Origin: Hydrogenophaga intermedia
Lineage (GTDB): Bacteria; Pseudomonadota; Gammaproteobacteria; Burkholderiales; Burkholderiaceae_C
DNA: 16,735 nt
NCBI GenBank assembly: GCA_945869245.1
Contig: CAMBOY010000033.1
Span: 1 to 16,735, forward strand
Direction of reading: 5' to 3'
Shown here: in pieces, positions 7,365 through 15,106 of the stretch
How positions within the stretch are numbered: position 1 is the first letter of the stretch
Layout: each line of letters opens with the position of its first letter
Translations under genes and position numbers: made by a program
The notes under the pieces: model-generated
The model's input: the letters and a program-made list of their open reading frames with translations, nothing else
What the model was told of the DNA's origin: nothing
The model's database searches: none

Positions 7365-8846
7365 TCAAGGGGCGCTTGGCGACGGCTGCGCGGGTGGGTG
7401 AAGGGCTGGGTACAGGGCCTGAAAACGCGTGTGACGCTGCCGCAGGCGCTGGTGGATGGCGGCGTCGGACGCCAGATGCCGCGCCACCGGCGGTGTGGGG
7501 CACACCTCAGCCAGGCCGCCGCTGGCAGCCAGCCAGCCCAGCCGGGCCGCGCCCAAGGCGGCGCCGCGCTCCGCACCGCTATGGATGTGCAGCGACACGC
7601 CCAGGATGTGGGCCAGCTGCTGCGCCCACCAGGGGCTGCGCGCACCGCCACCCACCAGCGACAGGGCTTGCCAACCGCCCACCCCGGGGTCCAAGGTCAA
7701 GAGGCCGTCAAGCAGGCCAAAGCCCACCCCTTCGGCCACCGCGTAGGCCAGGTCGGCACGGCCGTGGGCCTGTGTCATGCCCGCCCAGGCGCCCTGGGCC
7801 AGCGGGTTGTTGTGCGGCGAGCGCTCGCCGCTGAGGTAGGGCAGAAACAGCGGCGCACTGTCTTGCTGATCGGGCGTGAGCGTGGCCGCGTCTTCGGTCA
7901 ACGCCGCTTCGTTCGGGTAGCCCAACACCCGGCTGGCCCAGCTGAGTGCGCTGGCAGCGCTGAGCATCACCGACATCTGGTGCCAGCGCCCGGGCAGCGC
8001 GTGGCAGAAGGCGTGCACCGCCTGCGCCGGGTTGGGGGCAAAACGTTGGCCACAGACAAACACCACGCCCGAGGTGCCCAGCGAGACAAAACCCTGCCCG
8101 GGCTCGGTGAGCCCCATGCCAATGGCGCTGGCCGCGTTGTCTCCGGCGCCGCCAGCCACCGGGACGCGCGCTGGCAAACCCCAGCGCGCGCACCATTCGG
8201 GCTTGAGACAGGCCGAGACCGCGTTGCCCTCGACCAAGCGCGGCATATGGGAACGGTCCAAGCCGGTGGCGGCCAACAAGGCGTCGGACCAGTCGCGCCG
8301 ACCGGTGTCCAGCCAGAGGGTGCCTGCCGCGTCGGACATATCGCTCACCGATTCGCCGGTGAGATGCAGGCGCAGCCAGTCCTTGGGCAGCAGCACACGC
8401 CTCACCCGGTCAAACACCGCGGGCTCGTTTGCACGCACCCACAGCAGTTTGGGGGCGGTGAAGCCCGGCATCGCCAGGTTGCCGCTGATGTCGGCCAAGT
8501 TGGGCACAGCGGCGTGCAAAGCCTGGCACTCGGCACCACTGCGCCCATCGTTCCACAACACCGCAGGGCGCAACACGGCGTCGGCCGCGTCCAGCAGCAC
8601 AGCGCCGTGCATTTGCCCCGACAGACCCAGGCCTTGCACCCGGGCCATGGCCCGAGGGTGTTCGGCGGCCAGGTGGCCCATCACCACTTCAAGCGCGGCC
8701 CACCAGTCGGCGGGCGATTGCTCGGCCCAGAGCGGCTGTGGCCGTTGCACGGCCAGCGGCGCGCCGGCACTGCCCACCACCGTGTGGTGCTCGTCGAGCA
8801 GCAGGGCTTTGAGCTCGGAGGTGCCCAGATCGAGTCCAAGAAACAT
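7365..8846 (-). CDS. xylB: xylulokinase
   Basis: This 493-residue cytoplasmic FGGY kinase phosphorylates D-xylulose with ATP to D-xylulose 5-phosphate, feeding the pentose phosphate pathway. The N-terminal phosphate-binding motif GLDLGTSELKALL includes Asp6. The xylulokinase-type GLSGQMHGAVLLD block has GQMHG at 77-81. The catalytic-base region GGAGDNAASAIG has Asp236, matching the position of Asp233 in E. coli XylB. A C-terminal SLVGGGARSPWW motif contacts the nucleotide. The length is normal for the family. It is the last gene of the polyol operon, 33 bases after the AraC gene. It would take the ketose made by the D-arabinitol dehydrogenase-like enzyme. The stretch before ATG 8846 has no good Shine-Dalgarno sequence, so translation may depend on coupling or be weak. 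Confidence 0.93.
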   Translation of the reverse strand: MFLGLDLGTSELKALLLDEHHTVVGSAGAPLAVQRPQPLWAEQSPADWWAALEVVMGHLAAEHPRAMARVQGLGLSGQMHGAVLLDAADAVLRPAVLWNDGRSGAECQALHAAVPNLADISGNLAMPGFTAPKLLWVRANEPAVFDRVRRVLLPKDWLRLHLTGESVSDMSDAAGTLWLDTGRRDWSDALLAATGLDRSHMPRLVEGNAVSACLKPEWCARWGLPARVPVAGGAGDNAASAIGMGLTEPGQGFVSLGTSGVVFVCGQRFAPNPAQAVHAFCHALPGRWHQMSVMLSAASALSWASRVLGYPNEAALTEDAATLTPDQQDSAPLFLPYLSGERSPHNNPLAQGAWAGMTQAHGRADLAYAVAEGVGFGLLDGLLTLDPGVGGWQALSLVGGGARSPWWAQQLAHILGVSLHIHSGAERGAALGAARLGWLAASGGLAEVCPTPPVARHLASDAAIHQRLRQRHTRFQALYPALHPPAQPSPSAP

Positions 8847-8879
8847 GGGGAAAACCGTTGAAGGGAAAAGGAGCGCGAC

Positions 8880-9818
8880 TCAGGCGGCACCGCGAAAACG
8901 CGCGGCAGCCTGGCGGCGGAATTCAGAAGGCGTGAAGCCCTTGATGTCCAGGAATCGCCGGTTGAAATTGGCCACGTTGTGAAAACCGACCTCGTAACAA
9001 ATGTCGGTGATCAAACGATCGGTCTCCATCAACAACTGGCAGGCGCGGTTGATGCGCACCCGGTTGACGAAGTCGGTGAAGGTGTTGCCGGTGGTTTTGC
9101 GGAAGAAGCGGCTGAACTGGCTTTCGCTCATGTCCAGGTCGCGCGCCAGATCGGTGGCCGCCAGGGGCTCGCCCATGCGCTCCATGATCAGACTGACCAC
9201 CGACTCGATGCGGTCGAGCTCGTCGTCGTTTTCGGTGCTTTGCAGCTGCACGCTGGACAGCAGGCGGTAGTCGGTGCAAGCCGCCAGATCGGCCATAAAG
9301 GCAGTGAACGCCGACAGGCGCTGCAGACCACGTACCCTCTTGACCGCCTGCCAGTGCCGCTGCGCCGCGTCGGACACCCCAAAAAACTCGATGCCGTGGC
9401 GCGCCCGCTCTAGCAGTGGCGCCAGCGCGGTGAGCTCGGAAATGTGCTCGGCCGCACGCTGCAGTGGCTCACCCGGAAACTGAATCACCAGATCGCGCAA
9501 GGGCACGCCCCCCTCGGGCAACACACCGGTGCTGACCCAGTTGTGCGGCAGACGCGGGCCGGTCAATACCACCTGACCGGGTTGGAACTGGCCAATCCAG
9601 TCGCCCACAAACACTTTGCCGCTGGTGGCGGTGATGATGTGCAGCTCGTACTCGTCGTGGTAATGCCAACGCGCCAGCGGCGTGGGGTAGCCGTGCGACA
9701 GGCAGCGGATCAGGCCCACCTCGTCGGACCGCTCGTAGCCCAGCGCCGGCGAGCGGGCCACATCGTGTTCCAGCTCGGGCTTGAGCTGGCGGGGCAAATC
9801 TCGGGGTTTGACAGACAT
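8880..9818 (-). CDS. AraC family transcriptional regulator (cupin plus HTH)
   Basis: This 312-residue regulator probably senses a sugar alcohol and activates the polyol operon. The N-terminal cupin-like ligand domain carries WHYHDEYELH at 51-60, with GQFQPGQVVLTGPRLPH nearby. The C-terminal double helix-turn-helix spans about 205-305: the first unit around LARDLDMSESQFSRFFRK, the second ICYEVGFHNVANFNRRF (273-289), then the family signature GFTPSEFRRQ at 294-303. ATG 9818 follows a GAGG at normal spacing. It lies inside the operon, between the second dehydrogenase (27-base gap) and xylB (33-base gap), not at its head. If it activates the smoE promoter it would therefore raise its own synthesis. 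It resembles the AraC-type regulators of bacterial mannitol operons (MtlR), but its inducer cannot be inferred. Confidence 0.92.
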   Translation of the reverse strand: MSVKPRDLPRQLKPELEHDVARSPALGYERSDEVGLIRCLSHGYPTPLARWHYHDEYELHIITATSGKVFVGDWIGQFQPGQVVLTGPRLPHNWVSTGVLPEGGVPLRDLVIQFPGEPLQRAAEHISELTALAPLLERARHGIEFFGVSDAAQRHWQAVKRVRGLQRLSAFTAFMADLAACTDYRLLSSVQLQSTENDDELDRIESVVSLIMERMGEPLAATDLARDLDMSESQFSRFFRKTTGNTFTDFVNRVRINRACQLLMETDRLITDICYEVGFHNVANFNRRFLDIKGFTPSEFRRQAAARFRGAA

Positions 9819-9845
9819 GGCAGGGCCTCGGTCTTCAGTATCCCA

Positions 9846-11258
9846 TCAGACGCTGGCCACAGGCTGATGCGCGGCGACAAAAGCCTGCACCCGCGTGTGG
9901 GCGCGCTGCAGCGCCTGCAACAAGCGCGTGTCTCCAGCCAACTCGCCCCAAAGCACCGGGTCGGAGGCGAAAGCGGCCACCGGGTCGACCGCAGCGCAGA
10001 TGGCGTGGGCGGCGGCCGGGTCCATGGCTTGGTCTTGGTAGATGTAGGGAATCTGGCCCAGATGCCAACGCTGCAGATAGGCCAGGAACAGCGCCGGCAG
10101 CATGGCCACGCTGTCGATGCCCTCGCGGCGCGCCAGCCGCTGGCGGATGGTGGGCGCAACAAAACCCGGGATCTTGGAGAAACCATCCATGGCCACGCGC
10201 TGGTTGGTGTCGCGGATGGCGGGGTTGCCAAAACGATCCAGCACCACATTGCGGTAACGCGGCAGGTCGATAGGGCTGGGCCGCTCGGGCGTGTCCAGCA
10301 CCGGGATGGTGTCCTGGGTCACATAGTCGAAGGCCATCTGTCGGATCACCGGGTCGTGGGTGCCTTCGTGGATGTGCCGATAGCCCACCAGCGTGCCGGC
10401 CCAAGCGATGCAGGAATGGGTGGCGTTGAGCAAGCGGATCTTGGCCTCTTCGTGGGCGTCGACGGAATCGACCATCTCTACCCCGACCGTTTCCCACGCC
10501 GGGCGGCCGGCGATGAAGCGGTCTTCGATGACCCACTGGATGAAGCTCTCGCCCATGAGCGCGGCCGGGTCGTCCACACCGGTCGCTGCGCGCACGCGCT
10601 CGCGCACGTCGGGCGTGGGTCGGGGTGTGATGCGGTCCACCATGGCGTTGGGGCTGCTGGTGTTCGCCTCGACCCAGGCCAGCAACGCGGTGTCGCCGAG
10701 CAAACCGATGAACTGCAGCAGCCCGGCGCGAGAACGTTGGCCGTTGTGGCGCAGGTTGTCGCAATTGAGCAAGGTCACCGGCCCGGCACCGGCGCGCATG
10801 CGTGCGCGCAGGATGGCGGAGAGGGCGGCGTAGAGCGTCGGCCCTGGGCGGCCGGCGCGGGCGGCTTCGAGATCGACGCGCAGATCGGCGAAGCTGGCGA
10901 GGTCGAGCTGGTTGGCCGCGTCGAGGTAATAACCGGCCTCGGTGACGGTGAACGAGATGATTTTGGTGGCCGGGTTGGCACCCTGGGCGATCAGTCCCGC
11001 GAGATCGGCGGACCAGGGAATGACATGGCGGATGGCGGTGATGCGCTGGTAACGGTGTTCACCCGCGGGCGAGATGGTTTCGAGGGTGTAGGCGCCGCCC
11101 TGCGCGGCGAGCGCAGCAATGGTCTCGGCCATGTCGGGCCGGGTGTTGCCACCGGCCAGGGTCCAGCGGCTGTCGCCCGACGCGATCAGGGCCTGCAGGT
11201 AGACCGCCTGGTGCGCGCGGTGGAAAGAGCCAAGGCCCAGGTGGAGGATGGTGTTCAT
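9846..11258 (-). CDS. dalD: D-arabinitol 4-dehydrogenase / mannitol dehydrogenase family oxidoreductase
   Basis: This 470-residue polyol-specific long-chain dehydrogenase oxidises a polyol to a ketose with NAD+. The N-terminal nucleotide-binding segment ILHLGLGSFHRAHQAVYLQ is close to what I recall of DalD-type arabinitol dehydrogenases, whereas mannitol 2-dehydrogenases usually read GVGGFHRAHQ. The catalytic K-x4-N-x2-H block KIRLLNATH gives Lys273, Asn278 and His281, equivalent to Lys295/Asn300/His303 of the Pseudomonas mannitol dehydrogenase. Pairing with xylulokinase fits D-arabinitol to D-xylulose, although mannitol to fructose remains possible. I prefer ATG 11258 over the TTG at 11288, because the N-terminus then starts directly at the Rossmann strand as in relatives. 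The preceding SDR gene stops 30 bases upstream. No clear Shine-Dalgarno sequence precedes it, suggesting coupling with that gene. Confidence 0.8.
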   Translation of the reverse strand: MNTILHLGLGSFHRAHQAVYLQALIASGDSRWTLAGGNTRPDMAETIAALAAQGGAYTLETISPAGEHRYQRITAIRHVIPWSADLAGLIAQGANPATKIISFTVTEAGYYLDAANQLDLASFADLRVDLEAARAGRPGPTLYAALSAILRARMRAGAGPVTLLNCDNLRHNGQRSRAGLLQFIGLLGDTALLAWVEANTSSPNAMVDRITPRPTPDVRERVRAATGVDDPAALMGESFIQWVIEDRFIAGRPAWETVGVEMVDSVDAHEEAKIRLLNATHSCIAWAGTLVGYRHIHEGTHDPVIRQMAFDYVTQDTIPVLDTPERPSPIDLPRYRNVVLDRFGNPAIRDTNQRVAMDGFSKIPGFVAPTIRQRLARREGIDSVAMLPALFLAYLQRWHLGQIPYIYQDQAMDPAAAHAICAAVDPVAAFASDPVLWGELAGDTRLLQALQRAHTRVQAFVAAHQPVASV

Positions 11259-11288
11259 GGTCGGGTGATAGCAGGGGAGCGCCAACAA

Positions 11289-12023
11289 TCAAAGGTCGAA
11301 ATGGGTGGGCATGAGCACCACGTCGCGGATGGTCATGCCGCGCGGGCGGGTGAGCATAAAAAGCAGCACCTCGGCCACCTCGGAGGGGTCGAGCAGGCTG
11401 CCAGCGGCCTTGGCTTCGGCCAGTTTGTCGGCCGGCCAGTCGGCCAGCAGGCCGGTAACCACCGGCCCCGGCGAGACCGATCCCACACGGATGCCGTGCT
11501 TGAACATCTGGCGCCGAACGGTCTGCACAAAACAGTCAATGGCCCATTTGGACGAGGCATAGACCGGCTCCCACGGCGTGGGGTAATGCGCCGCCAGCGA
11601 ACTCGTGACCAGGATGTCGCCCGTGCCACGCCCCACCATGTGGGCCAGCACAGCATGCACGTTCTTCATCACCACATTCACATTGAGGTTCAACATGCGG
11701 TCGATGGCTTCGGGGGTGGTGTCAAGCAGGTCGCCGCCCACATAAAGACCAGCGTTGGCGTGAAAGATATCCAGATGGCCGGTCAGTGCGAGCGTGCGCT
11801 CGAGCAGGCTGTTGCACTGCACCGGGTCGAGCAGGTCCAGCACCAAGGGCAGTGCATGGTCACCCATGGTGGCGCAGGCCATCTCCAGTGCGGCCGCGTC
11901 GCGGTCGATCAACACCACGCGGGCGCCGGCCTGGGCCATGGCCTGGGCGCTGGCAAAACCGATGCCCGACGCAGCGCCCGTGACGGCGGCCACCTTGCCC
12001 TTCAAAAGTTGGGACATGTTCAT
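11289..12023 (-). CDS. rbtD: SDR family polyol dehydrogenase, ribitol 2-dehydrogenase-like
   Basis: This 244-residue short-chain dehydrogenase probably oxidises a sugar alcohol with NAD+. It has the cofactor motif TGAASGIG at 15-22. Asp40 at the end of strand 2 (VVLIDRD) favours NAD over NADP. NAG is at 90-92 in LDIFHANAG, and the catalytic Ser141/142, Tyr155 and Lys159 lie in the block ending WEPVYASSKWA. From memory the stretches LDIFHANAG, WEPVY, GPVVTGLLADWP and the C-terminal TRxxxxTIRDVVLMPxxxDL pattern match Klebsiella ribitol dehydrogenase closely. They differ from the SmoS sorbitol dehydrogenase usually found with this transporter type. Ribitol would give D-ribulose, but related enzymes accept sorbitol or other polyols. 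It starts three bases after the ATPase stop (TAG-GCC-ATG), implying coupling; an ATG two codons later is an alternative start. Confidence 0.85.
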   Translation of the reverse strand: MNMSQLLKGKVAAVTGAASGIGFASAQAMAQAGARVVLIDRDAAALEMACATMGDHALPLVLDLLDPVQCNSLLERTLALTGHLDIFHANAGLYVGGDLLDTTPEAIDRMLNLNVNVVMKNVHAVLAHMVGRGTGDILVTSSLAAHYPTPWEPVYASSKWAIDCFVQTVRRQMFKHGIRVGSVSPGPVVTGLLADWPADKLAEAKAAGSLLDPSEVAEVLLFMLTRPRGMTIRDVVLMPTHFDL

Positions 12024-12026
12024 GGC

Positions 12027-13070
<1,044 letters not shown>

Positions 13071-13135
13071 AGGAAAGACTCCTCAGATGAACGAGGCCGC
13101 AGAAACACTGCGAGCGAAGGGGTGTGGGTCAAGGC

Positions 13136-13208
13136 GACCGCAGAACCGGCTTTGCCGGGCCGCCAGTCGCGCCCCATGGGGGGTAGCGCCGAAGGCGATG
13201 CGGGGGGT
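13136..13208 (-). repeat. GC-rich multi-hairpin intergenic repeat, copy A
   Basis: This block begins two bases beyond the smoG stop codon in the transcribed direction. It contains three short dyads: CCGGC-TTT-GCCGG (13146-13158), CCCC-AT-GGGG (13172-13181) and CGCC-GAA-GGCG (13187-13197). Order, spacing and much of the sequence match copy B at 14074-14147, including AACCGGC, GCCGGGCCGC and a terminal G-run. This type of repeat is, from memory, widespread between genes in Comamonadaceae. It could act as an RNA stem-loop cluster affecting mRNA stability or partial termination between smoG and smoK. Confidence 0.75.
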
Positions 13209-13210
13209 AC

Positions 13211-14038
13211 TCATTTCACCGCCCCGAAGGTCAGGCCCTGAACAAGTTGCTTCTGGCTGAACCAGCCGAAAACCACGATGGGGGCGATGGCCATGAGCGA
13301 GGCGGCCGACAGCTTGGCCCAAAACAGGCCTTCGGGGCTGGAGTAGCTGGCGATCAGCGTGGCCAGAGTGCCGCCCTTGGCGGCGGTGAGGTTCAGACTC
13401 CAAAAGGCCTCGTTCCAGCTCAGCACCAGGCACAGCAGGCCGGTGGAAGCCAGGCCGCCCATGCCCAATGGCAGCAGCACCCGGGTAGCTTCCTGCCAGA
13501 GCGTGGCGCCGTCCATGCGCGCGGCCTCCAGAATCTCGCGCGGGATATCCTTGAAGGACGAATACAGCATCCACACCATGATGGGCAGGTTGGACAAGGT
13601 AAACACGATGATCAGCGCCAGTTGGGTGTCCAGTAGGTGGCTCTTCTGGGCCAGCACGTAGATGGGCACCAGAGCGCCCACAGCGGGCATCATCTTGGTA
13701 GACAGCATCCACATCAGAATGTCCTTGTCGCGCTTGCCCTTGTGAAAAGCCATGGCGTAAGCGGCCGGTGCGGCGATCGCCAGGCCGATCAGCGTGGACA
13801 CCACGCTGGTGACCACCGAATTCCAGGCGTAGTGCAGGTAGTCGCTGCGTTCCTGCACCTCGTGAAAGTTCTCCAGCGTGGGCTCGAACAGGAACAGCGG
13901 CGGCACATTGATGGCCTGCAGTTCGGTCTTGAACGCGGTCAGCAGCAGCCAGCCCAGCGGGAAAAACAGTAGCAAGGCCACCGCCCAGGCGGCCACGGTG
14001 CGCACCAGATACGCTGGTGTGTAAACAGAGGCTCTCAT
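13211..14038 (-). CDS. smoG: polyol ABC transporter permease (MalG/SmoG type)
   Basis: This 275-residue inner-membrane permease of the carbohydrate uptake CUT1 class has about six transmembrane helices. The first is near 16-36; others lie at roughly 75-97, 109-130, 140-160, 190-210 and 240-262. The cytoplasmic EAA loop, which docks on the ATPase, reads EAARMDGATLWQEATRVLLP at 171-190. It pairs with the SmoF-type permease to form the membrane channel. ATG 14038 is preceded by AAAGGTGG. The upstream gap of 115 bases contains copy B of the intergenic repeat, and the downstream gap contains copy A. The length is normal for MalG-like subunits of sorbitol/mannitol systems. Confidence 0.92.
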   Translation of the reverse strand: MRASVYTPAYLVRTVAAWAVALLLFFPLGWLLLTAFKTELQAINVPPLFLFEPTLENFHEVQERSDYLHYAWNSVVTSVVSTLIGLAIAAPAAYAMAFHKGKRDKDILMWMLSTKMMPAVGALVPIYVLAQKSHLLDTQLALIIVFTLSNLPIMVWMLYSSFKDIPREILEAARMDGATLWQEATRVLLPLGMGGLASTGLLCLVLSWNEAFWSLNLTAAKGGTLATLIASYSSPEGLFWAKLSAASLMAIAPIVVFGWFSQKQLVQGLTFGAVK

Positions 14039-14073
14039 GCGAAACCACCTTTGAGCGAGGTGTCTGGTCGAGG

Positions 14074-14147
14074 GACACCGCGGAACCGGCTCTGCCGGGC
14101 CGCTGGTGTCGCCCCCTTAAGGGGGTCGCGCAAAGCGCGGCGGGGGT
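14074..14147 (-). repeat. GC-rich multi-hairpin intergenic repeat, copy B
   Basis: This block begins six bases beyond the smoF stop codon in the transcribed direction. GACACC (14074-14079) pairs with GGTGTC (14105-14110) around GCGG/CCGC and CCGGC-TCT-GCCGG, giving a long imperfect hairpin. Next come the palindrome CCCCCTTAAGGGGG (14112-14125) and CGCGC-AAA-GCGCG (14127-14139), then a G-run. A second GGTGTC at 14059-14064 could pair with the same GACACC, offering an alternative fold. Architecture and sequence match copy A, in the same orientation and the same position relative to the stop codon. The smoG ribosome binding site lies downstream in the transcript. Confidence 0.78.
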
Positions 14148-14153
14148 GTTTCA

Positions 14154-15038
14154 TCATTTGTCCAGGTTTTTCCCGACCATGCGGATCAGGAAGATCGCGG
14201 CGATGTTGGCCAGTACGACGGCGAACAGGGCACCCGCAGAGGCCACACCGGCGTCGAAGTTCAGCAGCGCCTGCTTGAAGATCAGGAAGGCCACGTTGGT
14301 GCTGGCGTCGCCCGGTCCGCCACCGGTGGTGGTGTAGATCTCGGCAAAGATGGACAACAGGAAGATCAGCTCGATCATCACTACCACCGCCACCGAACGG
14401 CCCAAGTGCGGGATGTAGAGATAGCGAAACTGCTGCAGGTAGCTGGCGCCGTCCATGCGCGCGGCTTCGAGCTGCTCGCGATCCATGCTCTGCAGCGACG
14501 TCATGAAAATCAGCGTGGCAAACGGCAACCATTGCCAGCTGACCATGACGATGACCGAAAACAGCGGCAGGTCAGTCAGCCAGTCGATGGGTTCGGCGCC
14601 GAAAAACATCCAGACTTGGGCCAGTACGCCGTAGATGGGGTTCATCATCATGTTCTTCCACATCAGCGCATTGACTGTGGGCATGACAAAGAAGGGCGAG
14701 ATCAGCAGCACACGCACCAGGCCGCGGCCGGCAAAGGGTTCATTGATCAGCAGGGCAATGGCCACACCCAGGATCACGGTGATCAAGATCACGCTACCCA
14801 GCAGAAGCAGGGTGTTCATCACCGAGGTGCTGAACGACGGGTCGGTGACGAAGTACTCGAAGTTTTCCAGACCGACGAAGCCGGACTGGTCAGGCTGCAT
14901 CAGGTTATAGCGAATGACGGAGAAATAGATCGTCATCACCAGCGGCACGATCATCCAGAGGAAGAGCGTGGCCACCGCGGGCGTCAGCAGCAGACGCGGT
15001 AGCAGGCGCGATGGGGTGCGCGATGGGGGACGGTTCAT
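14154..15038 (-). CDS. smoF: polyol ABC transporter permease (MalF/SmoF type)
   Basis: This 294-residue inner-membrane permease is the second channel subunit, with about six transmembrane helices. The first is at about 19-42; others are near 72-98, 107-130, 158-182, 215-235 and 262-285. The ATPase-contacting EAA loop reads EAARMDGASYLQQFRYLYIP at 191-210. A basic, proline-rich N-terminus (RPPSRTPSRLLPR) precedes helix 1, fitting a cytoplasmic N-terminus. It lacks the extra N-terminal helices and large periplasmic loop of E. coli MalF, as is usual for SmoF/MtlF/UgpA-type subunits. ATG 15038 is preceded by GAAGG. It follows the binding-protein gene after 68 bases containing a strong stem-loop. 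Confidence 0.92.
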   Translation of the reverse strand: MNRPPSRTPSRLLPRLLLTPAVATLFLWMIVPLVMTIYFSVIRYNLMQPDQSGFVGLENFEYFVTDPSFSTSVMNTLLLLGSVILITVILGVAIALLINEPFAGRGLVRVLLISPFFVMPTVNALMWKNMMMNPIYGVLAQVWMFFGAEPIDWLTDLPLFSVIVMVSWQWLPFATLIFMTSLQSMDREQLEAARMDGASYLQQFRYLYIPHLGRSVAVVVMIELIFLLSIFAEIYTTTGGGPGDASTNVAFLIFKQALLNFDAGVASAGALFAVVLANIAAIFLIRMVGKNLDK

Positions 15039-15063
15039 GGCGGGCCTTCAAACAGAGCAATGA

Positions 15064-15099
15064 CCAGCTCCCTCACCCATCGGCGGCAGAGGGAGCTGG
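15064..15099 (-). promoter_or_regulatory. 11-bp stem-loop between smoE and smoF
   Basis: Perfect inverted arms CCAGCTCCCTC (15064-15074) and GAGGGAGCTGG (15089-15099) flank a 14-base loop, eight bases after the smoE stop codon in the transcribed direction. No T-run follows on the transcribed strand, so a complete intrinsic terminator is unlikely. Stem-loops at this place in binding-protein operons (as after malE in E. coli) protect the upstream mRNA from 3' exonucleases. The result is more binding protein than permease. The structure is seen directly; the role is inferred from position. Confidence 0.7.
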
Positions 15100-15106
15100 G
15101 CGCGGC

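Noticed and set aside
7398..8861. A 487-codon plus-strand frame opposite xylB
   Set aside because: It is an antisense shadow of a clear xylulokinase gene, without its own recognisable motifs or ribosome binding site.
11259..11288. TTG start for the D-arabinitol dehydrogenase gene at 11288
   Set aside because: It adds ten residues unlike family N-termini and starts right at the SDR stop codon. ATG 11258 places the Rossmann strand at the N-terminus as in relatives.
13136..14147. The intergenic repeats as remnants of an insertion sequence or a CRISPR array
   Set aside because: There are only two copies about 940 bases apart, with no transposase fragment, terminal repeats, target duplication or regular spacers. 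The multi-hairpin design fits a REP-like intergenic repeat.
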